A stretch of DNA of 64,000 nt from Pseudoruegeria sp. SK021 (GCF_002119405.1 NZ_MTBG01000002.1:124001-188000); one strand, 5' to 3'. Positions 9,453 to 19,464 are shown, counted from the stretch's first letter. Made by a program: numbers and translations. The notes: generated by a model from the letters alone, not told the origin.

Positions 9453-10364
9453 TTGGCACAGGACAATGACAGGGGAAACGATCAATTCAGGCCCGTCAGA
9501 CGCATTCTGACCGGCCTGTGTATTGCCGCGCTTTTGGCGCTGTTTCTGGTGTGGCGCATCGACAGCCCACGGGTAGAGCGGCTCCGCAGCGACATTGTAG
9601 ATACGGTGCTACCGCACATGGACTGGGCGATGACGCCGGTCACCAGTGTGGTCAAGATGTCCGAAAACTTTCGCTCCTACGCCCGGATTTATGAACAAAA
9701 CCGGGAATTGCGCCGCGAGCTGCAACAGATGAAGGCGTGGAAAGAAGCCGCCCTGCAACTGGAGCAAAAGAATGCCCGGTTGCTGGATCTGAACAATGTC
9801 AAATTGGACCCGAAGCTGACCTATGTCACCGGCGTAGTTCTGGCCGATAGCGGCTCGCCGTTTCGGCAATCGGTTTTGTTGAACATCGGGCGCCGCGATG
9901 GCATTCGTGAAGGCTGGGCCGCCATGGACGGGATCGGACTTGTGGGTCGGATTTCCGGCGTCGGCGATGAAACGGCCCGCGTAATCCTGTTGACCGATAC
10001 CGCTTCGTCCATTCCCGTGACGATTCAACCCTCTGGCCAGAAGGTCATTCTGACGGGCGACAACACGGCCCTGCCCCGGATCGATTTTCTGGAAACCGCG
10101 GAATTGGTGCGCCCCGGCGACCGGGTGGTATCGTCGGGCGATGGGGGCGTCTTTCCGGCCGGGTTGTTGATCGGCCAAGTGGCAAAAAGCCCGGATCAAC
10201 GGCTGCGCGTCCGTTTGGCCGCCGATTACGGACGGTTGGAGTTTTTGCGCGTTCTGCGCTATGATGGCGTCGGCGCGATCGACGATATCGGAACCATGGT
10301 GCGACCGGTCGGCGTGGCCCCGGTTTCGCCATCGGGGGAAGCTGGGACAGTTGCCAATGAATGA
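9453..10364 (+). CDS. mreC: Rod-shape determining protein MreC (303 aa)
   Basis: Bitopic periplasmic scaffold of the elongasome that contacts PBP2 and MreB/MreD. A short cytoplasmic tail is followed by one membrane helix at about residues 17-36 (ending FLVWRID), a coiled-coil stretch rich in Glu, Gln and Arg near residues 70-110, then the beta-rich MreC core. I chose TTG at 9453 because it gives the family-like start MAQDNDRGNDQFRPVRR; an in-frame ATG at 9414 adds 13 residues that look like spacer. The start is 73 bases after mreB. The 3' end overlaps mreD by eight bases, implying translational coupling. Confidence 0.9.
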   Translation: MAQDNDRGNDQFRPVRRILTGLCIAALLALFLVWRIDSPRVERLRSDIVDTVLPHMDWAMTPVTSVVKMSENFRSYARIYEQNRELRRELQQMKAWKEAALQLEQKNARLLDLNNVKLDPKLTYVTGVVLADSGSPFRQSVLLNIGRRDGIREGWAAMDGIGLVGRISGVGDETARVILLTDTASSIPVTIQPSGQKVILTGDNTALPRIDFLETAELVRPGDRVVSSGDGGVFPAGLLIGQVAKSPDQRLRVRLAADYGRLEFLRVLRYDGVGAIDDIGTMVRPVGVAPVSPSGEAGTVANE

Positions 10365-10896
10365 GAGCCGTCTGGCGCAACGCGCAGTTCTTCAAGGCAT
10401 GTTTGTGGTCTTGTGTACGCTCTTCGTCTTCATCCGTCTGCTGCCTTTAAACACCGGTCCTGACCCCTGGCCCGGACCGGATTTGATGCTGGCCCTGACC
10501 ATGGCATGGGCGATCCGCCGCCCCGATCTGGTGCCGGTGTGGCTGGTGGCACCGGTGTTCTTTGTGGCCGATATGCTGCTGATGCATCCGCCGGGCTTGT
10601 GGACGGCCTTGGTGATCCTGACCGTTGAGTGGTTGCGCAAGCGTCAGCGGCGGTTGCGGACCCTGTCCTTTCTGGCGGAATTTGCGCTTGTGGCATTGCT
10701 GGTCACGCTGTTGGTCTGCCTGCATTGGCTGGTCCTGACCATGGCATTTGTGTCTCAACCGGGTCTGGGCGTGCAGCTGGTGCAGGTGCCGATCACCTTG
10801 GCGGCCTACCCGGTGGTGGTGTTGCTGGGACATTACGGATTTGGCGTGACCAAACGGCCCGCCCCCGAAGGCTTTGGCCGAGGAGCATCGACATGA
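10357..10896 (+). CDS. mreD: Rod-shape determining protein MreD (179 aa)
   Basis: Small polytopic membrane partner of MreC in the cell-wall elongation machine. About five or six hydrophobic helices are visible, beginning VLQGMFVVLCTLFVFIRLLP, with a charged loop WLRKRQRRLR near residue 92. MreD is weakly conserved, so the call rests on size, topology and its fixed place between mreC and mrdA. The ATG at 10357 lies inside the end of mreC, after GGGGA. Its stop overlaps the mrdA start as ATGA. Confidence 0.9.
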   Translation: MNESRLAQRAVLQGMFVVLCTLFVFIRLLPLNTGPDPWPGPDLMLALTMAWAIRRPDLVPVWLVAPVFFVADMLLMHPPGLWTALVILTVEWLRKRQRRLRTLSFLAEFALVALLVTLLVCLHWLVLTMAFVSQPGLGVQLVQVPITLAAYPVVVLLGHYGFGVTKRPAPEGFGRGAST

Positions 10897-12836
10897 AACG
10901 CACATCGCGGGAAACTGACGACAGCACCCGAAAAATCGGCCGCCGGGCATTGTTTTTGGGGGCGATTCAGCTGGGGTTTGCCGGGGTTCTGGCCATGCGG
11001 ATGCGATCCATGCAGATCGATCAGGCCGATCAGTTCCGCATGCTGGCCGAAGAAAACCGCATCAACATGCGGCTGTTGCCGCCTGCGCGGGGCCTGATTT
11101 TTGATCGCGACGGGGTTCCGATTGCAGTCAATGACCAGAATTACCGGATCGTCATCGTCCGCGAGGATGCGGGCGAAGTCGAAGCCGTGCTGGCCCGCCT
11201 GCAAACGTTGATTCCACTCAGCGACGAAGACATCCAACGCACCCTGCGCGAAACCGAACGCCGGTCAAGTTTTGTGCCTGTCACCGTTGCCGATCGACTG
11301 ACATGGGAGGATCTGGCCCGGGTCGCGGTCAATGCGCCAGCCCTGCCCGGCATCCGACCCGAAGTTGGCTTGTCGCGCAATTATCCCCTTGAAGACGATT
11401 TTGCCCATATCGTCGGCTATGTCGGTCCGGTCAGTGATTATGACCTGTCCAAACTCAACGATCCTGATCCTCTGTTGCAGATCCCGAAGTTCCAGATCGG
11501 CAAATCCGGGGTCGAGGCGAAGATGGAACATGTTCTGCGCGGCCGTGCCGGCAACACCCAGATCGAGGTCAACGCTCTTGGCCGGGTGATGCGCGAACTG
11601 GCCCGCACTGAAGGCACTGCCGGTCGCAACCTGCAACTCACGGTCAATGCCGGCTTGCAGAATTACGTTCAGGCGCGGCTGGCAGGCGAAAGCGGCGCGG
11701 CGGTGGTTACGGATGTGGAAACAGGGGATTTGCTGGCCATCGCCTCCGTGCCAAGTTTCGATCCGAACAAGTTTGTGCGCGGCATTTCCAGCGCGGATTA
11801 CTCGCTGCTAACCGGAAACCCTTATCGTCCGCTGGCCAACAAGTCGGTTCAGGGGGTCTACCCTCCGGGGTCGACGTTCAAGATGATTACCGCACTGGCC
11901 GCCTTAGAGGCCGGGGTAATCGCGCCGGAAGACACGGTCTATTGTCCGGGCTATTCGGTGGCCGGTGGACGGCGCTTTCACTGTTGGAAGCGCGGCGGCC
12001 ACGGCCACATGACCCTCAATGACGGGCTCGTGCAATCTTGTGACGTTTATTATTACGACATCGCGCAACGCACCGGCATTGAAAAGATCACCGCCATGGC
12101 GCGCAAGCTGGGTCTGGGGTCAGCCTTTGATATTCCGATGTCCGCGGTCAACGAAGGCCTGACCCCCACCAAGGAATGGAAATCCACCCAGCGCGGCCGG
12201 GACTGGACCATCGGGGACACGCTGAATTCGTCCATCGGTCAGGGGTTCGTGCTGGCCTCGCCGTTGCAACTGTCGGTGATGCTGGCCCGGATCGCCAGTG
12301 GCAACGCAATCTCGCCCCGGTTGGTGCGGTCTGTGGATGGGATCGAAGAGCCGCTGCGCTCGGACGGTCCACTGGACATCAACCCAGCCTATCTGCGTGC
12401 CGTGCGGAAAGCCATGTACGGGGTCTCAAACACCCAACGCGGCACCGGCTACGGTTCACGCGTGATCGACGACACCATGTTGCTGGCCGGGAAATCCGGC
12501 ACCAGTCAAGTCCGCAACATCACGGCGGCAGAACGCGCCCGGGGGGTCACGCGCAACGAAGACCTGCCATGGGAACGGCGCGACCACGCCCTGTTCGTTG
12601 CTTTCGCGCCCTATGAGAAACCGCGCTATTCGGTGGCGGTGGTGGTGGAACATGGCGGCGGCGGCTCGGCGGTCTGCGCGCCCATCGCACGGGACATTCT
12701 GCTTTACGCCATGACCGGAGGCCTTCCCCCGCTCGAGGCTTATCCCAGTTCCCAGCGCGACAGGATCGCGGAAGAACAGCGCAATCTGCCCTTGCGCAAC
12801 CATCCCGCCACGGCAACGGCTAGCAGCCGCGCATGA
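10893..12836 (+). CDS. mrdA: Penicillin-binding protein 2, peptidoglycan transpeptidase (647 aa)
   Basis: Monofunctional class B transpeptidase that crosslinks lateral-wall peptidoglycan with RodA. One N-terminal membrane helix sits at about residues 20-38, followed by the PBP dimerisation domain (RGLIFDRDGVPIAVN near 68) and the transpeptidase domain. The catalytic motifs are in order: PPGSTFKM (nucleophile Ser of STFK, about residue 326), SCD in the usual SxN position near 381, and KSGTSQ near 533. Length is typical. It overlaps mreD by four bases upstream and rodA by four bases downstream (ATGA at both junctions), so all are coupled. Confidence 0.96.
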   Translation: MKRTSRETDDSTRKIGRRALFLGAIQLGFAGVLAMRMRSMQIDQADQFRMLAEENRINMRLLPPARGLIFDRDGVPIAVNDQNYRIVIVREDAGEVEAVLARLQTLIPLSDEDIQRTLRETERRSSFVPVTVADRLTWEDLARVAVNAPALPGIRPEVGLSRNYPLEDDFAHIVGYVGPVSDYDLSKLNDPDPLLQIPKFQIGKSGVEAKMEHVLRGRAGNTQIEVNALGRVMRELARTEGTAGRNLQLTVNAGLQNYVQARLAGESGAAVVTDVETGDLLAIASVPSFDPNKFVRGISSADYSLLTGNPYRPLANKSVQGVYPPGSTFKMITALAALEAGVIAPEDTVYCPGYSVAGGRRFHCWKRGGHGHMTLNDGLVQSCDVYYYDIAQRTGIEKITAMARKLGLGSAFDIPMSAVNEGLTPTKEWKSTQRGRDWTIGDTLNSSIGQGFVLASPLQLSVMLARIASGNAISPRLVRSVDGIEEPLRSDGPLDINPAYLRAVRKAMYGVSNTQRGTGYGSRVIDDTMLLAGKSGTSQVRNITAAERARGVTRNEDLPWERRDHALFVAFAPYEKPRYSVAVVVEHGGGGSAVCAPIARDILLYAMTGGLPPLEAYPSSQRDRIAEEQRNLPLRNHPATATASSRA

Positions 12837-13972
12837 CCTATCTTGAGAATAAGGTCAAATTTGTCCCGACCGGGTTTCGCAAATTGCTGTTCCTGAACTG
12901 GCCCCTAATCTTGCTGCTGAGCGCCATCGCCAGTATCGGCTTTTTGATGCTGTACTCGGTCGCCGGTGGATCGTTCACCCCATGGGTAGACCCGCAGGCC
13001 AAGCGCTTTGTCATTGGTATGATCCTGATGCTGGTCATTGCTATGGTGCCGATCTGGTTCTGGCGCAATATGGCCGGCCTGGCCTATGGCGCGTCCTTGG
13101 CATTGCTGGTGGGGGTGGAGCTGTTCGGCACTGTCGGGATGGGCGCTCAGCGCTGGATCGATCTGGGCTTCATGCGGCTACAACCATCCGAATTGACCAA
13201 GATCACGCTGGTAATGGCCCTGGCGGCTTATTACGATTGGCTGGACATCCATAAAACCTCGCGGCTGATCTGGGTTCTGATCCCAGTGGTTCTGATCCTG
13301 ATGCCGGTGGCATTGGTGCTGAAGCAGCCCGACCTCGGCACCGCCATCCTGATGCTGGCGGGGGGCGGATTCATCATGTTTCTGGCCGGGGTTCACTGGC
13401 TATACTTTGCGGTGGTCATTGGACTGGGGGGCGGATTGGTCGCCGCGGTTTTGAATTCGCGCGGCACCGATTGGCAATTGATCAAGGACTATCAATTCCG
13501 GCGGATCGACACCTTTCTTGACCCGGCCAGCGATCCGTTGGGGGCCGGCTATCACATCACCCAATCTAAGATCGCGCTTGGGTCGGGCGGCATTACCGGG
13601 CGCGGCTTCATGCAAGGCACCCAGAGCCGGCTAAACTTTCTGCCCGAAAAGCACACCGATTTCATCTTCACTACTCTCGCCGAAGAGTTCGGCTTTATCG
13701 GTGCCGCATCCCTTCTGGCGCTCTATGTTTTGGTTCTGGTCTTTTGCATCACATCCGCGATCAACAACAAAGATCGCTTCGGCGCGCTGCTCACCCTTGG
13801 CATTGGCGGGACGTTCTTCCTATTTTTCGCGGTCAACATGTCCATGGTGATGGGGCTGGCGCCGGTCGTCGGCGTACCGCTTCCGCTGGTATCTTATGGC
13901 GGATCTGCGATGTTGGTTCTTCTGGTCGCTTTCGGGCTGGTCCAGAGTGCCCATGTCCACAAGCCAAGGTAA
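12833..13972 (+). CDS. rodA: Peptidoglycan glycosyltransferase RodA, SEDS family (379 aa)
   Basis: Ten-helix SEDS protein that polymerises lipid II into glycan strands together with PBP2. Visible signatures include GAQRWIDLGFMRLQPSEL near residue 105, LKQPDLGTA near 163, LPEKHTDFIFTTLAEE near 272 with the catalytic-region Asp, and GVPLPLVSYGGSAM near 345. Length fits the family. It is translationally coupled to mrdA through ATGA and is the last gene of the elongasome block; a hydroxyacid dehydrogenase gene follows after ten bases and may share the transcript. Confidence 0.96.
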   Translation: MTYLENKVKFVPTGFRKLLFLNWPLILLLSAIASIGFLMLYSVAGGSFTPWVDPQAKRFVIGMILMLVIAMVPIWFWRNMAGLAYGASLALLVGVELFGTVGMGAQRWIDLGFMRLQPSELTKITLVMALAAYYDWLDIHKTSRLIWVLIPVVLILMPVALVLKQPDLGTAILMLAGGGFIMFLAGVHWLYFAVVIGLGGGLVAAVLNSRGTDWQLIKDYQFRRIDTFLDPASDPLGAGYHITQSKIALGSGGITGRGFMQGTQSRLNFLPEKHTDFIFTTLAEEFGFIGAASLLALYVLVLVFCITSAINNKDRFGALLTLGIGGTFFLFFAVNMSMVMGLAPVVGVPLPLVSYGGSAMLVLLVAFGLVQSAHVHKPR

Positions 13973-13981
13973 TTGCCCGTC

Positions 13982-14917
13982 ATGACCGTTCCTGTTCTTT
14001 TCGCTGCGTCCGCCCGTGATTGGCAAAACTATGCGGCGCCGCTGCAAGCTGCTTGCGCCGATCTTGGCGTTAAAATCGATCTGCAACGGCAACCCGATGA
14101 TGCGGCCGCGGTCCAGTATGTGGTCTATTCTCCCGATGGTGGCATGACCGATTTCACGCCCTATTCCGGTGCGAAAGCGGTGCTGGGCCTGTGGGCCGGG
14201 GTTGAGAAAATCGTCGGCATTCCGACCTTGACCCAGCCGTTGGCCCGGATGGTCGATCCGGGACTGACCGAAGGCATGGTCGAATGGGTCACCGGTCATG
14301 TTCTGCGTCACCATTTGGGCATGGACCGCCAGATCACCAATCAAGATGGGGTCTGGCAGCCGTTGTTCCCACCGCTGGCGCGCAATCGTTCGATCACCGT
14401 CTTGGGACTTGGCGCTTTGGGGGCCGCGTGTGCGCAAGCGCTGCGGGCGCTGAACTTCCCGGTCACCGGATGGAGCCGGACCCCAAAAGACATTCCCGGC
14501 ATCGACTGCCTGCATGGCACCGAAGGCTTGGACACTGCGTTGTCGCGGGCCGAAATTTTGGTGCTGTTATTGCCCCTCACACCGGCGACTGACCAGCTGA
14601 TCAATGCGCCGGCGCTGGCGCGGATGCCGAAAGGTGCCGTGGTGATCAACCCCGGACGGGGGCCGCTGATTGACGACACCGCGCTGCTGGCGGCGCTTGA
14701 TACCGGTCAGATCAGCCATGCGACGCTGGATGTGTTTCGGGTCGAACCGCTGCCGCAAGAGCATCCGTTCTGGGCGCATCCGCAGGTGACGGTCACACCG
14801 CATATTGCCTCTGCGACCCGCCCCGAGACTGCGGTCACGGTCATTGCCGAGAATATCCGCCGCGGCGAAAGCGGCGAGCCACTGTTGCATCTGGTGGACC
14901 GGACACAGGGCTACTAA
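13982..14917 (+). CDS. ghrA: Glyoxylate/hydroxypyruvate reductase A-like 2-hydroxyacid dehydrogenase (311 aa)
   Basis: Reduces glyoxylate or hydroxypyruvate with NAD(P)H in the cytoplasm, judged by resemblance to GhrA. The Rossmann motif is VLGLGALGAACAQAL near residue 140, the catalytic Arg lies in INPGRGPLID near 227, Glu in FRVEPLPQEHPFW near 256, and the His in TPHIASATRP near 279. The short N-terminal substrate domain is the GhrA type, not the SerA type. The ATG at 13982 comes ten bases after rodA; a TTG at 13973 abuts the rodA stop. Substrate preference within the GhrA group is inferred. Confidence 0.82.
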   Translation: MTVPVLFAASARDWQNYAAPLQAACADLGVKIDLQRQPDDAAAVQYVVYSPDGGMTDFTPYSGAKAVLGLWAGVEKIVGIPTLTQPLARMVDPGLTEGMVEWVTGHVLRHHLGMDRQITNQDGVWQPLFPPLARNRSITVLGLGALGAACAQALRALNFPVTGWSRTPKDIPGIDCLHGTEGLDTALSRAEILVLLLPLTPATDQLINAPALARMPKGAVVINPGRGPLIDDTALLAALDTGQISHATLDVFRVEPLPQEHPFWAHPQVTVTPHIASATRPETAVTVIAENIRRGESGEPLLHLVDRTQGY

Positions 14918-14939
14918 GCCCGCCCCGCACCGCCCGGCC

Positions 14940-16838
14940 CTAGTCGCACCAGCGCCATGGCCGGGTGAACGCACCAAGACAGGCTTCCACCGCGGCATCA
15001 TCGACCATGCCGCCCGTGGCTTTCAGCATCGCAGTCAGGCCAAACTTGCGATCCTCGATCACCTCGACGACCTCACAGGCTAACCCGGCGTCTTTCAATG
15101 CCGCTGAATAGACCCGCAGGATGGCGCGCTTGCGCAGGTCGGGCTTGAAGACCTTGCCAACGGCGGTCTTGGGCAAGGCCTCCAGAATTTCGATATATTT
15201 CGGGATCGCCGCCCGTTCATGGATGCGGGCGGCGCAATAGGCGCGCAACTCGTCCGCCGTGGCCGTCGCGCCCTCGACCAGTTCGACATAGACGCAGGGC
15301 AACTCCCCGGCCCGTGCATCCGGTTGCCCGATCGCCCCGACAACCGCCACAGCCGGATGCCCAGCCAGTGCCGACTCGATCTCGGCCGGATCAATATTAT
15401 GACCGCCACGAATGATCAGGTCCTTCTTGCGACCAGTGATCCACAAGAACCCGTCGGCATCAAGCCGCCCCAGATCGCCGGTGCGCAAAAACACCCGGTC
15501 CGCGAACAGACCCAGATTTTTGCCGTTTTCGGTATAGGTCGAGCCCGGAATGACGCCGGGATTGGCGATGCAGATCTCGCCCACTTCGTCGGTTTGGCAT
15601 TCATGATGCACCGCGCCATCCTCGCCGCATCGCAGGATGCGCACATCGGTATAAGGCAACGGAATGCCCACCGATCCAACCTTTTTATCGCCGAAGATCG
15701 GATTGCAGGAAACCAGACAGGTGCATTCCGTCAGCCCGTACCCTTCCGCCACCTGAACGCCGGTTGCGGCCTCGAACCGTTTGTACAATTCAATCGGCAG
15801 AGGGGCCGACCCCGAGATCGCAGTTTTCAAGGACGAGACATCAGCATCCACCGGACGTTGCATCAGCGCCGACAGCGCCGTGGGGACGGTGATCAGAAAG
15901 GTGACCTGCCAGCGTTCGATCAGTTTCCAAAAATGATCGAACACCCCGTCGCCGCGATATCCGGCAGGGGTCGGAAACACCACATGCGCGCCCGATTGCA
16001 CCACCGACATCAGGACCGGGTAGCAGGCGAACACATGAAACAGCGGCAACGGGCAGATCAGCACATCGTCATGGTCGAAAATCAGCCGATGCCCCAGCCA
16101 GCCATTGTACAGCATGCCCGAAAACCGGTGCTGGGCCAGCTTCGGGGTGCCGGTGGTCCCGCCGGTATGAAAGTAAGCCGCGATCCGGTCGACCTTCGTG
16201 TCGGCAAAGGTCAGATTGTCCGATGGCTGGCGGGCCAGTTCCTTGGTGAAATCCAGCACTTGTGCCCTGTGGTGCACGGGCTGCTTCGGCCGCAGGAACG
16301 GAACGATCCAGCGCTTCGGCGGCGTCAGGTAATGCAGCAGGTCAACTTCAAGCACCGTCTTGACCGAGGGTGCCAAGGCAACCGCTTCGGCGGCTTTCTG
16401 GGCGACATCCGATTTGGGAAAGGATTTCAGCGTGACCAGAACCGTCGCGCCAGTGTCATTCAGGATGCCCGCGATCTGCTCGACATCCAGCATTGGGTTG
16501 ATCGGATTGACGATCCCCGCCGTCATCGCGCCAAGCAGGGTGACCGCCGTCTCAACTGCATTTGGCAGCAAAAACGCTACCACATCGGTCTCGCCAATCC
16601 CAAGGCTGCGGAACAGGTTTGCGGCTTGGGTCACCTGCCCGTGCAGCGCGGTCCAATCCAGCGTGACTGCGGGTGCCTTGGGGTCCGATAACAATTGAAA
16701 CGACAACGCTTTACGATGGGCATGCGCCGCCTTTGTGCGGCCGATGGCCTGATAGACGGTCACCGGCATGTCCCGCGCCGCCCATGGCATCTCGGCCTCA
16801 ATTGCGTTGCGGCCTTCCACGGAAATAAATTCGCTCAC
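14940..16838 (-). CDS. Acyl-CoA synthetase, AMP-binding ANL family (632 aa)
   Basis: Activates a carboxylic acid through an acyl-adenylate and transfers it to CoA. The ATP loop is HTGGTTGTPKLAQ near residue 220, the Y(G)LTE motif is AEGYGLTECT near 365, the hinge region is GRKKDLIIRGGHNID near 500, and the catalytic C-terminal Lys is in PKTAVGKVFKPDLRK near 585. GTG at 16838 is chosen because GGGAGGAG precedes it and the protein then begins MSEFISVEGRNAIEAE; the open frame continues 97 codons upstream without family character. Length suggests a medium- or long-chain or specialised acyl substrate, which sequence alone does not settle. The gene converges with the ghrA-like gene. Confidence 0.87.
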   Translation of the reverse strand: MSEFISVEGRNAIEAEMPWAARDMPVTVYQAIGRTKAAHAHRKALSFQLLSDPKAPAVTLDWTALHGQVTQAANLFRSLGIGETDVVAFLLPNAVETAVTLLGAMTAGIVNPINPMLDVEQIAGILNDTGATVLVTLKSFPKSDVAQKAAEAVALAPSVKTVLEVDLLHYLTPPKRWIVPFLRPKQPVHHRAQVLDFTKELARQPSDNLTFADTKVDRIAAYFHTGGTTGTPKLAQHRFSGMLYNGWLGHRLIFDHDDVLICPLPLFHVFACYPVLMSVVQSGAHVVFPTPAGYRGDGVFDHFWKLIERWQVTFLITVPTALSALMQRPVDADVSSLKTAISGSAPLPIELYKRFEAATGVQVAEGYGLTECTCLVSCNPIFGDKKVGSVGIPLPYTDVRILRCGEDGAVHHECQTDEVGEICIANPGVIPGSTYTENGKNLGLFADRVFLRTGDLGRLDADGFLWITGRKKDLIIRGGHNIDPAEIESALAGHPAVAVVGAIGQPDARAGELPCVYVELVEGATATADELRAYCAARIHERAAIPKYIEILEALPKTAVGKVFKPDLRKRAILRVYSAALKDAGLACEVVEVIEDRKFGLTAMLKATGGMVDDAAVEACLGAFTRPWRWCD

Positions 16839-16956
16839 GGCTGCTCCTCCCAGATCGCCCTTTGCCTTGATCGTTACATGATCCGACGTCCCGAACGTCG
16901 CATAATGTTGTGGCGAATGCACGGGGCGCACAAGAGGAATGGGGCGCGCCGATCGG

Positions 16957-18759
16957 TCATTCGGCGGCAAGGACCTCTGACGCGCTGGTAAATTGCAACG
17001 CCGCCAGCCGAGAATACAGGCCACCTTCGGCAACAAGGCTGTCGTGGGTTCCTTCGGCGACAATGCGGCCCTGATCGAATACCAGAATACGGTCAGCCTT
17101 TTTGACCGTCGCCAAGCGGTGCGCGACAATCAAAGTGGTCCGGTCCCGCGCCAGACGTTCGACCGCCTGTTGCACCAATTGTTCGCTTTCGGCGTCCAAG
17201 GCCGAGGTCGCCTCGTCCAGCAGCAGCACTGGCGCTTCGCGCAAAATCGCCCGGGCAATGGCAATCCGTTGCTTTTGTCCACCGGACAACATCACGCCCC
17301 GTTCGCCAAGTTCCGATGCGTAGCCTTGCGGTAAGGCCGCGATAAATCCATCCGCCGCCGCCGCACGGGCCGCAGCGCGCACCTCATCGTCGCTGGCATC
17401 GGGGCGACCAAAGCGGATATTTTCCATCGCACTGTCGGAAAAGATCACCGCTTCTTGTGGCACCAAGGCGATCATGCGGCGGAAATCCGACCGGGCCATG
17501 TCAGGAAGCGCGACCCCGTCCAGTGCAATCCTGCCCGATGCCGGGTCGTAAAAGCGTAGCAACAACTGCAGGATCGTGGTCTTGCCCGCACCGGATGGGC
17601 CGACCAACGCCACGGTCTCGCCCGGCTGAATCCGAAAGCTGACCCCGTTCAGCGCAGCGCTGTCCGGGCGGGTCGGGTAATGGAACACAACATCGTCGAA
17701 AGTGATCTCGCCAAGGCCCGGATGCGGGGCCGGAACCGGGTGGGCCGGATCGTTCACGCTATCGGTCTCATGCAGCAATTCCACCAACCGCTCGGTCGCC
17801 CCCGCAGCCCGTTGCAATTCGCCCCAGATTTCAGACAGGGCCGCCGTAGAGCCCGCCATGATCGCGGCGTAGATCACGAATTGCACCAGTTCCCCGATGG
17901 TCATGATGTCGGCGCGCACGTCCCGGGCCCCGATCCACAGTACGCCGACAATGCCAGAGAATACCAAAAAGATAATGATGACGGTAAGGACTGCGCGCAC
18001 CGCCATCCGGGCCTTGGCCGCGTCGAACGACCGTTCGGTGACGGCACCAAACTGCGCCCGCGATTTGTCTTCTTGGCTGAACGCCTGCACCGCCTGCACC
18101 GACGACAGTGCCTCTGACGCTTTGCCCGAGCTTTGCGCGATCCAGTCCTGATTTTCACGGCTCAGACGCCGCACCCGGCGACCAAGGGCGATGATCGGAA
18201 CGATCACCAAGGGAATGACCAACAGCACCAGCCCGGTCAGTTTGGCGCTGGTCAGCAGCATCATCATCAGCCCGCCCAAGAACAGCAGGAAATTCCGCAG
18301 GAACCATGAGATGGACGAGCCGACAACCGACAGGATCAACGTGGTGTCGGTGGTGATCCGGCTCAGCACTTCGCCGGTCATGACCTTTTCATAGAACGCC
18401 GGGCTCATGCCAATCACGCGATCAAAGACCGCTTTGCGGATGTCGGCAACGACACGCTCGCCCAGTCGGGTCACCAGATAATAGCGCAGCCCCGATCCCA
18501 GCGCGAGCACACCGGCAACCCCGATTGCAGCCAAGAAATACCGATCCAGCAGCGCGCTTGATCCTGTCTGGAACCCATCCACCACCCGGCGCACCGCCAT
18601 GGGTAAAATCAACGAGGTCAATGCCGTCACCACCAGAGCCAAAATAGCCGCGACCAACAAGCCGCGATAAGCCATGACGAAGGGCACCAGCCCGCGCAAC
18701 GCGCCAATTTTCTTGGTCTTGGCGCGCGTGCCGTCAGAGGTGTCTGTGTCTGCTGCCAT
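16957..18759 (-). CDS. ABC exporter with fused membrane and ATPase domains (600 aa)
   Basis: Half-transporter of the MsbA/LmrA type, expected to work as a homodimer exporting lipids or hydrophobic compounds. Residues about 30-320 hold six membrane helices with a typical MTGEVLSRITTDTT coupling region. The ATPase domain follows: Walker A GPSGAGKTT near 387, signature LSGGQKQRIAIA near 490, Walker B VLLLDEATSALD near 512 and the switch His in VAHRLAT. The ATG at 18759 follows CAGGAG; the in-frame ATG seven codons earlier lacks a site. It is a single-gene unit; the substrate is unknown. Confidence 0.9.
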   Translation of the reverse strand: MAADTDTSDGTRAKTKKIGALRGLVPFVMAYRGLLVAAILALVVTALTSLILPMAVRRVVDGFQTGSSALLDRYFLAAIGVAGVLALGSGLRYYLVTRLGERVVADIRKAVFDRVIGMSPAFYEKVMTGEVLSRITTDTTLILSVVGSSISWFLRNFLLFLGGLMMMLLTSAKLTGLVLLVIPLVIVPIIALGRRVRRLSRENQDWIAQSSGKASEALSSVQAVQAFSQEDKSRAQFGAVTERSFDAAKARMAVRAVLTVIIIFLVFSGIVGVLWIGARDVRADIMTIGELVQFVIYAAIMAGSTAALSEIWGELQRAAGATERLVELLHETDSVNDPAHPVPAPHPGLGEITFDDVVFHYPTRPDSAALNGVSFRIQPGETVALVGPSGAGKTTILQLLLRFYDPASGRIALDGVALPDMARSDFRRMIALVPQEAVIFSDSAMENIRFGRPDASDDEVRAAARAAAADGFIAALPQGYASELGERGVMLSGGQKQRIAIARAILREAPVLLLDEATSALDAESEQLVQQAVERLARDRTTLIVAHRLATVKKADRILVFDQGRIVAEGTHDSLVAEGGLYSRLAALQFTSASEVLAAE

Positions 18760-19125
18760 CAGTCTGCTCCTGCGTTTCAAGAGCCTTACCCCCCTTGGCG
18801 AGCCGCAACAACCCGTGCGGCGACAGGGCGCGTCCCCGGCCTTGGCCTGCGGCGAACCGAACCAATTTCACGGCGATTGCTGCGTCGCTGATGTGGCAGC
18901 ATAATGGCGAACGGTTGCAACCATCACAGACCGATCATCGGCAAGCTGGCCGGTCGGGGTCGTTCGGATTCCCGCGGAAAAGACATATCACCGAGCAGTC
19001 GGCCTGACGCACCGCCAACGGATGCTGTCTTTGCCGGATACTACGTCGTTCGAGATAAAAATGAAGAACGGTGTCCAAAACGATCAAACCAACCCCGCCA
19101 CACCGGGCAGTCTCTGGCGATATTT
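18760..19125. other. 366-base gap without a gene
   Basis: I find no ORF with a start, ribosome binding site or family resemblance on either strand here, no strong inverted repeat and no repeated DNA. It separates the ABC exporter start from the 3' end of tRNA-Gly, so it should hold the exporter promoter, which I could not pin down. Confidence 0.4.
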
Positions 19126-19199
19126 TGGAGCGGGCGGCGGGAATCGAACCCGCGTCATCAGCTTGGAAGGCTGAGGTCTTACCATTACACAACGCCCGC
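19126..19199 (-). tRNA. tRNA-Gly (anticodon TCC), CCA encoded
   Basis: The minus strand folds as a complete cloverleaf of 74 bases. The acceptor GCGGGCG pairs with CGCCCGC, the anticodon stem TCAGC/GCTGA encloses the loop CTTCCAA with anticodon TCC, the T arm is GCGGG-TTCGATT-CCCGC, and the discriminator is T followed by an encoded CCA at 19128-19126. It reads GGA and GGG glycine codons. Confidence 0.95.
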
Positions 19200-19209
19200 T
19201 TGCGTGCTG

Positions 19210-19238
19210 TGGGTAGTTCAAACGTCGGATCGCGTCAA
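19210..19238 (-). promoter_or_regulatory. Candidate promoter of tRNA-Gly
   Basis: On the minus strand TTGACG (19238-19233) and TACCCA (19215-19210) are separated by 17 bases, and the tRNA begins ten bases after the second box. The -35 box is close to consensus while the -10 is poor. Confidence 0.4.
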
Positions 19239-19464
19239 GACGACCCGGACCATTTCCTTTTCAAGACGGTAGGATTTTTTTGGCTGCCCCCAAACAGGTC
19301 GAAGCACGGTGTGTCGGCGGCGCCCCGTCCATGTCGGCCCCAAGCGGGGCATGCCCGAAGCTTTGGCAATGGCGATCCCCGACGCGCGGATCGCCATTGC
19401 CGTCTTGCACCGACGACGCACCTATGCGGGCCGATGCCAGACGGATCGCGGTCAGCGGTCGGGA

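Noticed and set aside
15219-16691. 490-codon open frame on the plus strand opposite the acyl-CoA synthetase gene
   Set aside because: It is the antisense shadow of a well-supported gene; the translation is rich in Arg, Gln and His with no family pattern, as expected for GC-rich antisense frames.
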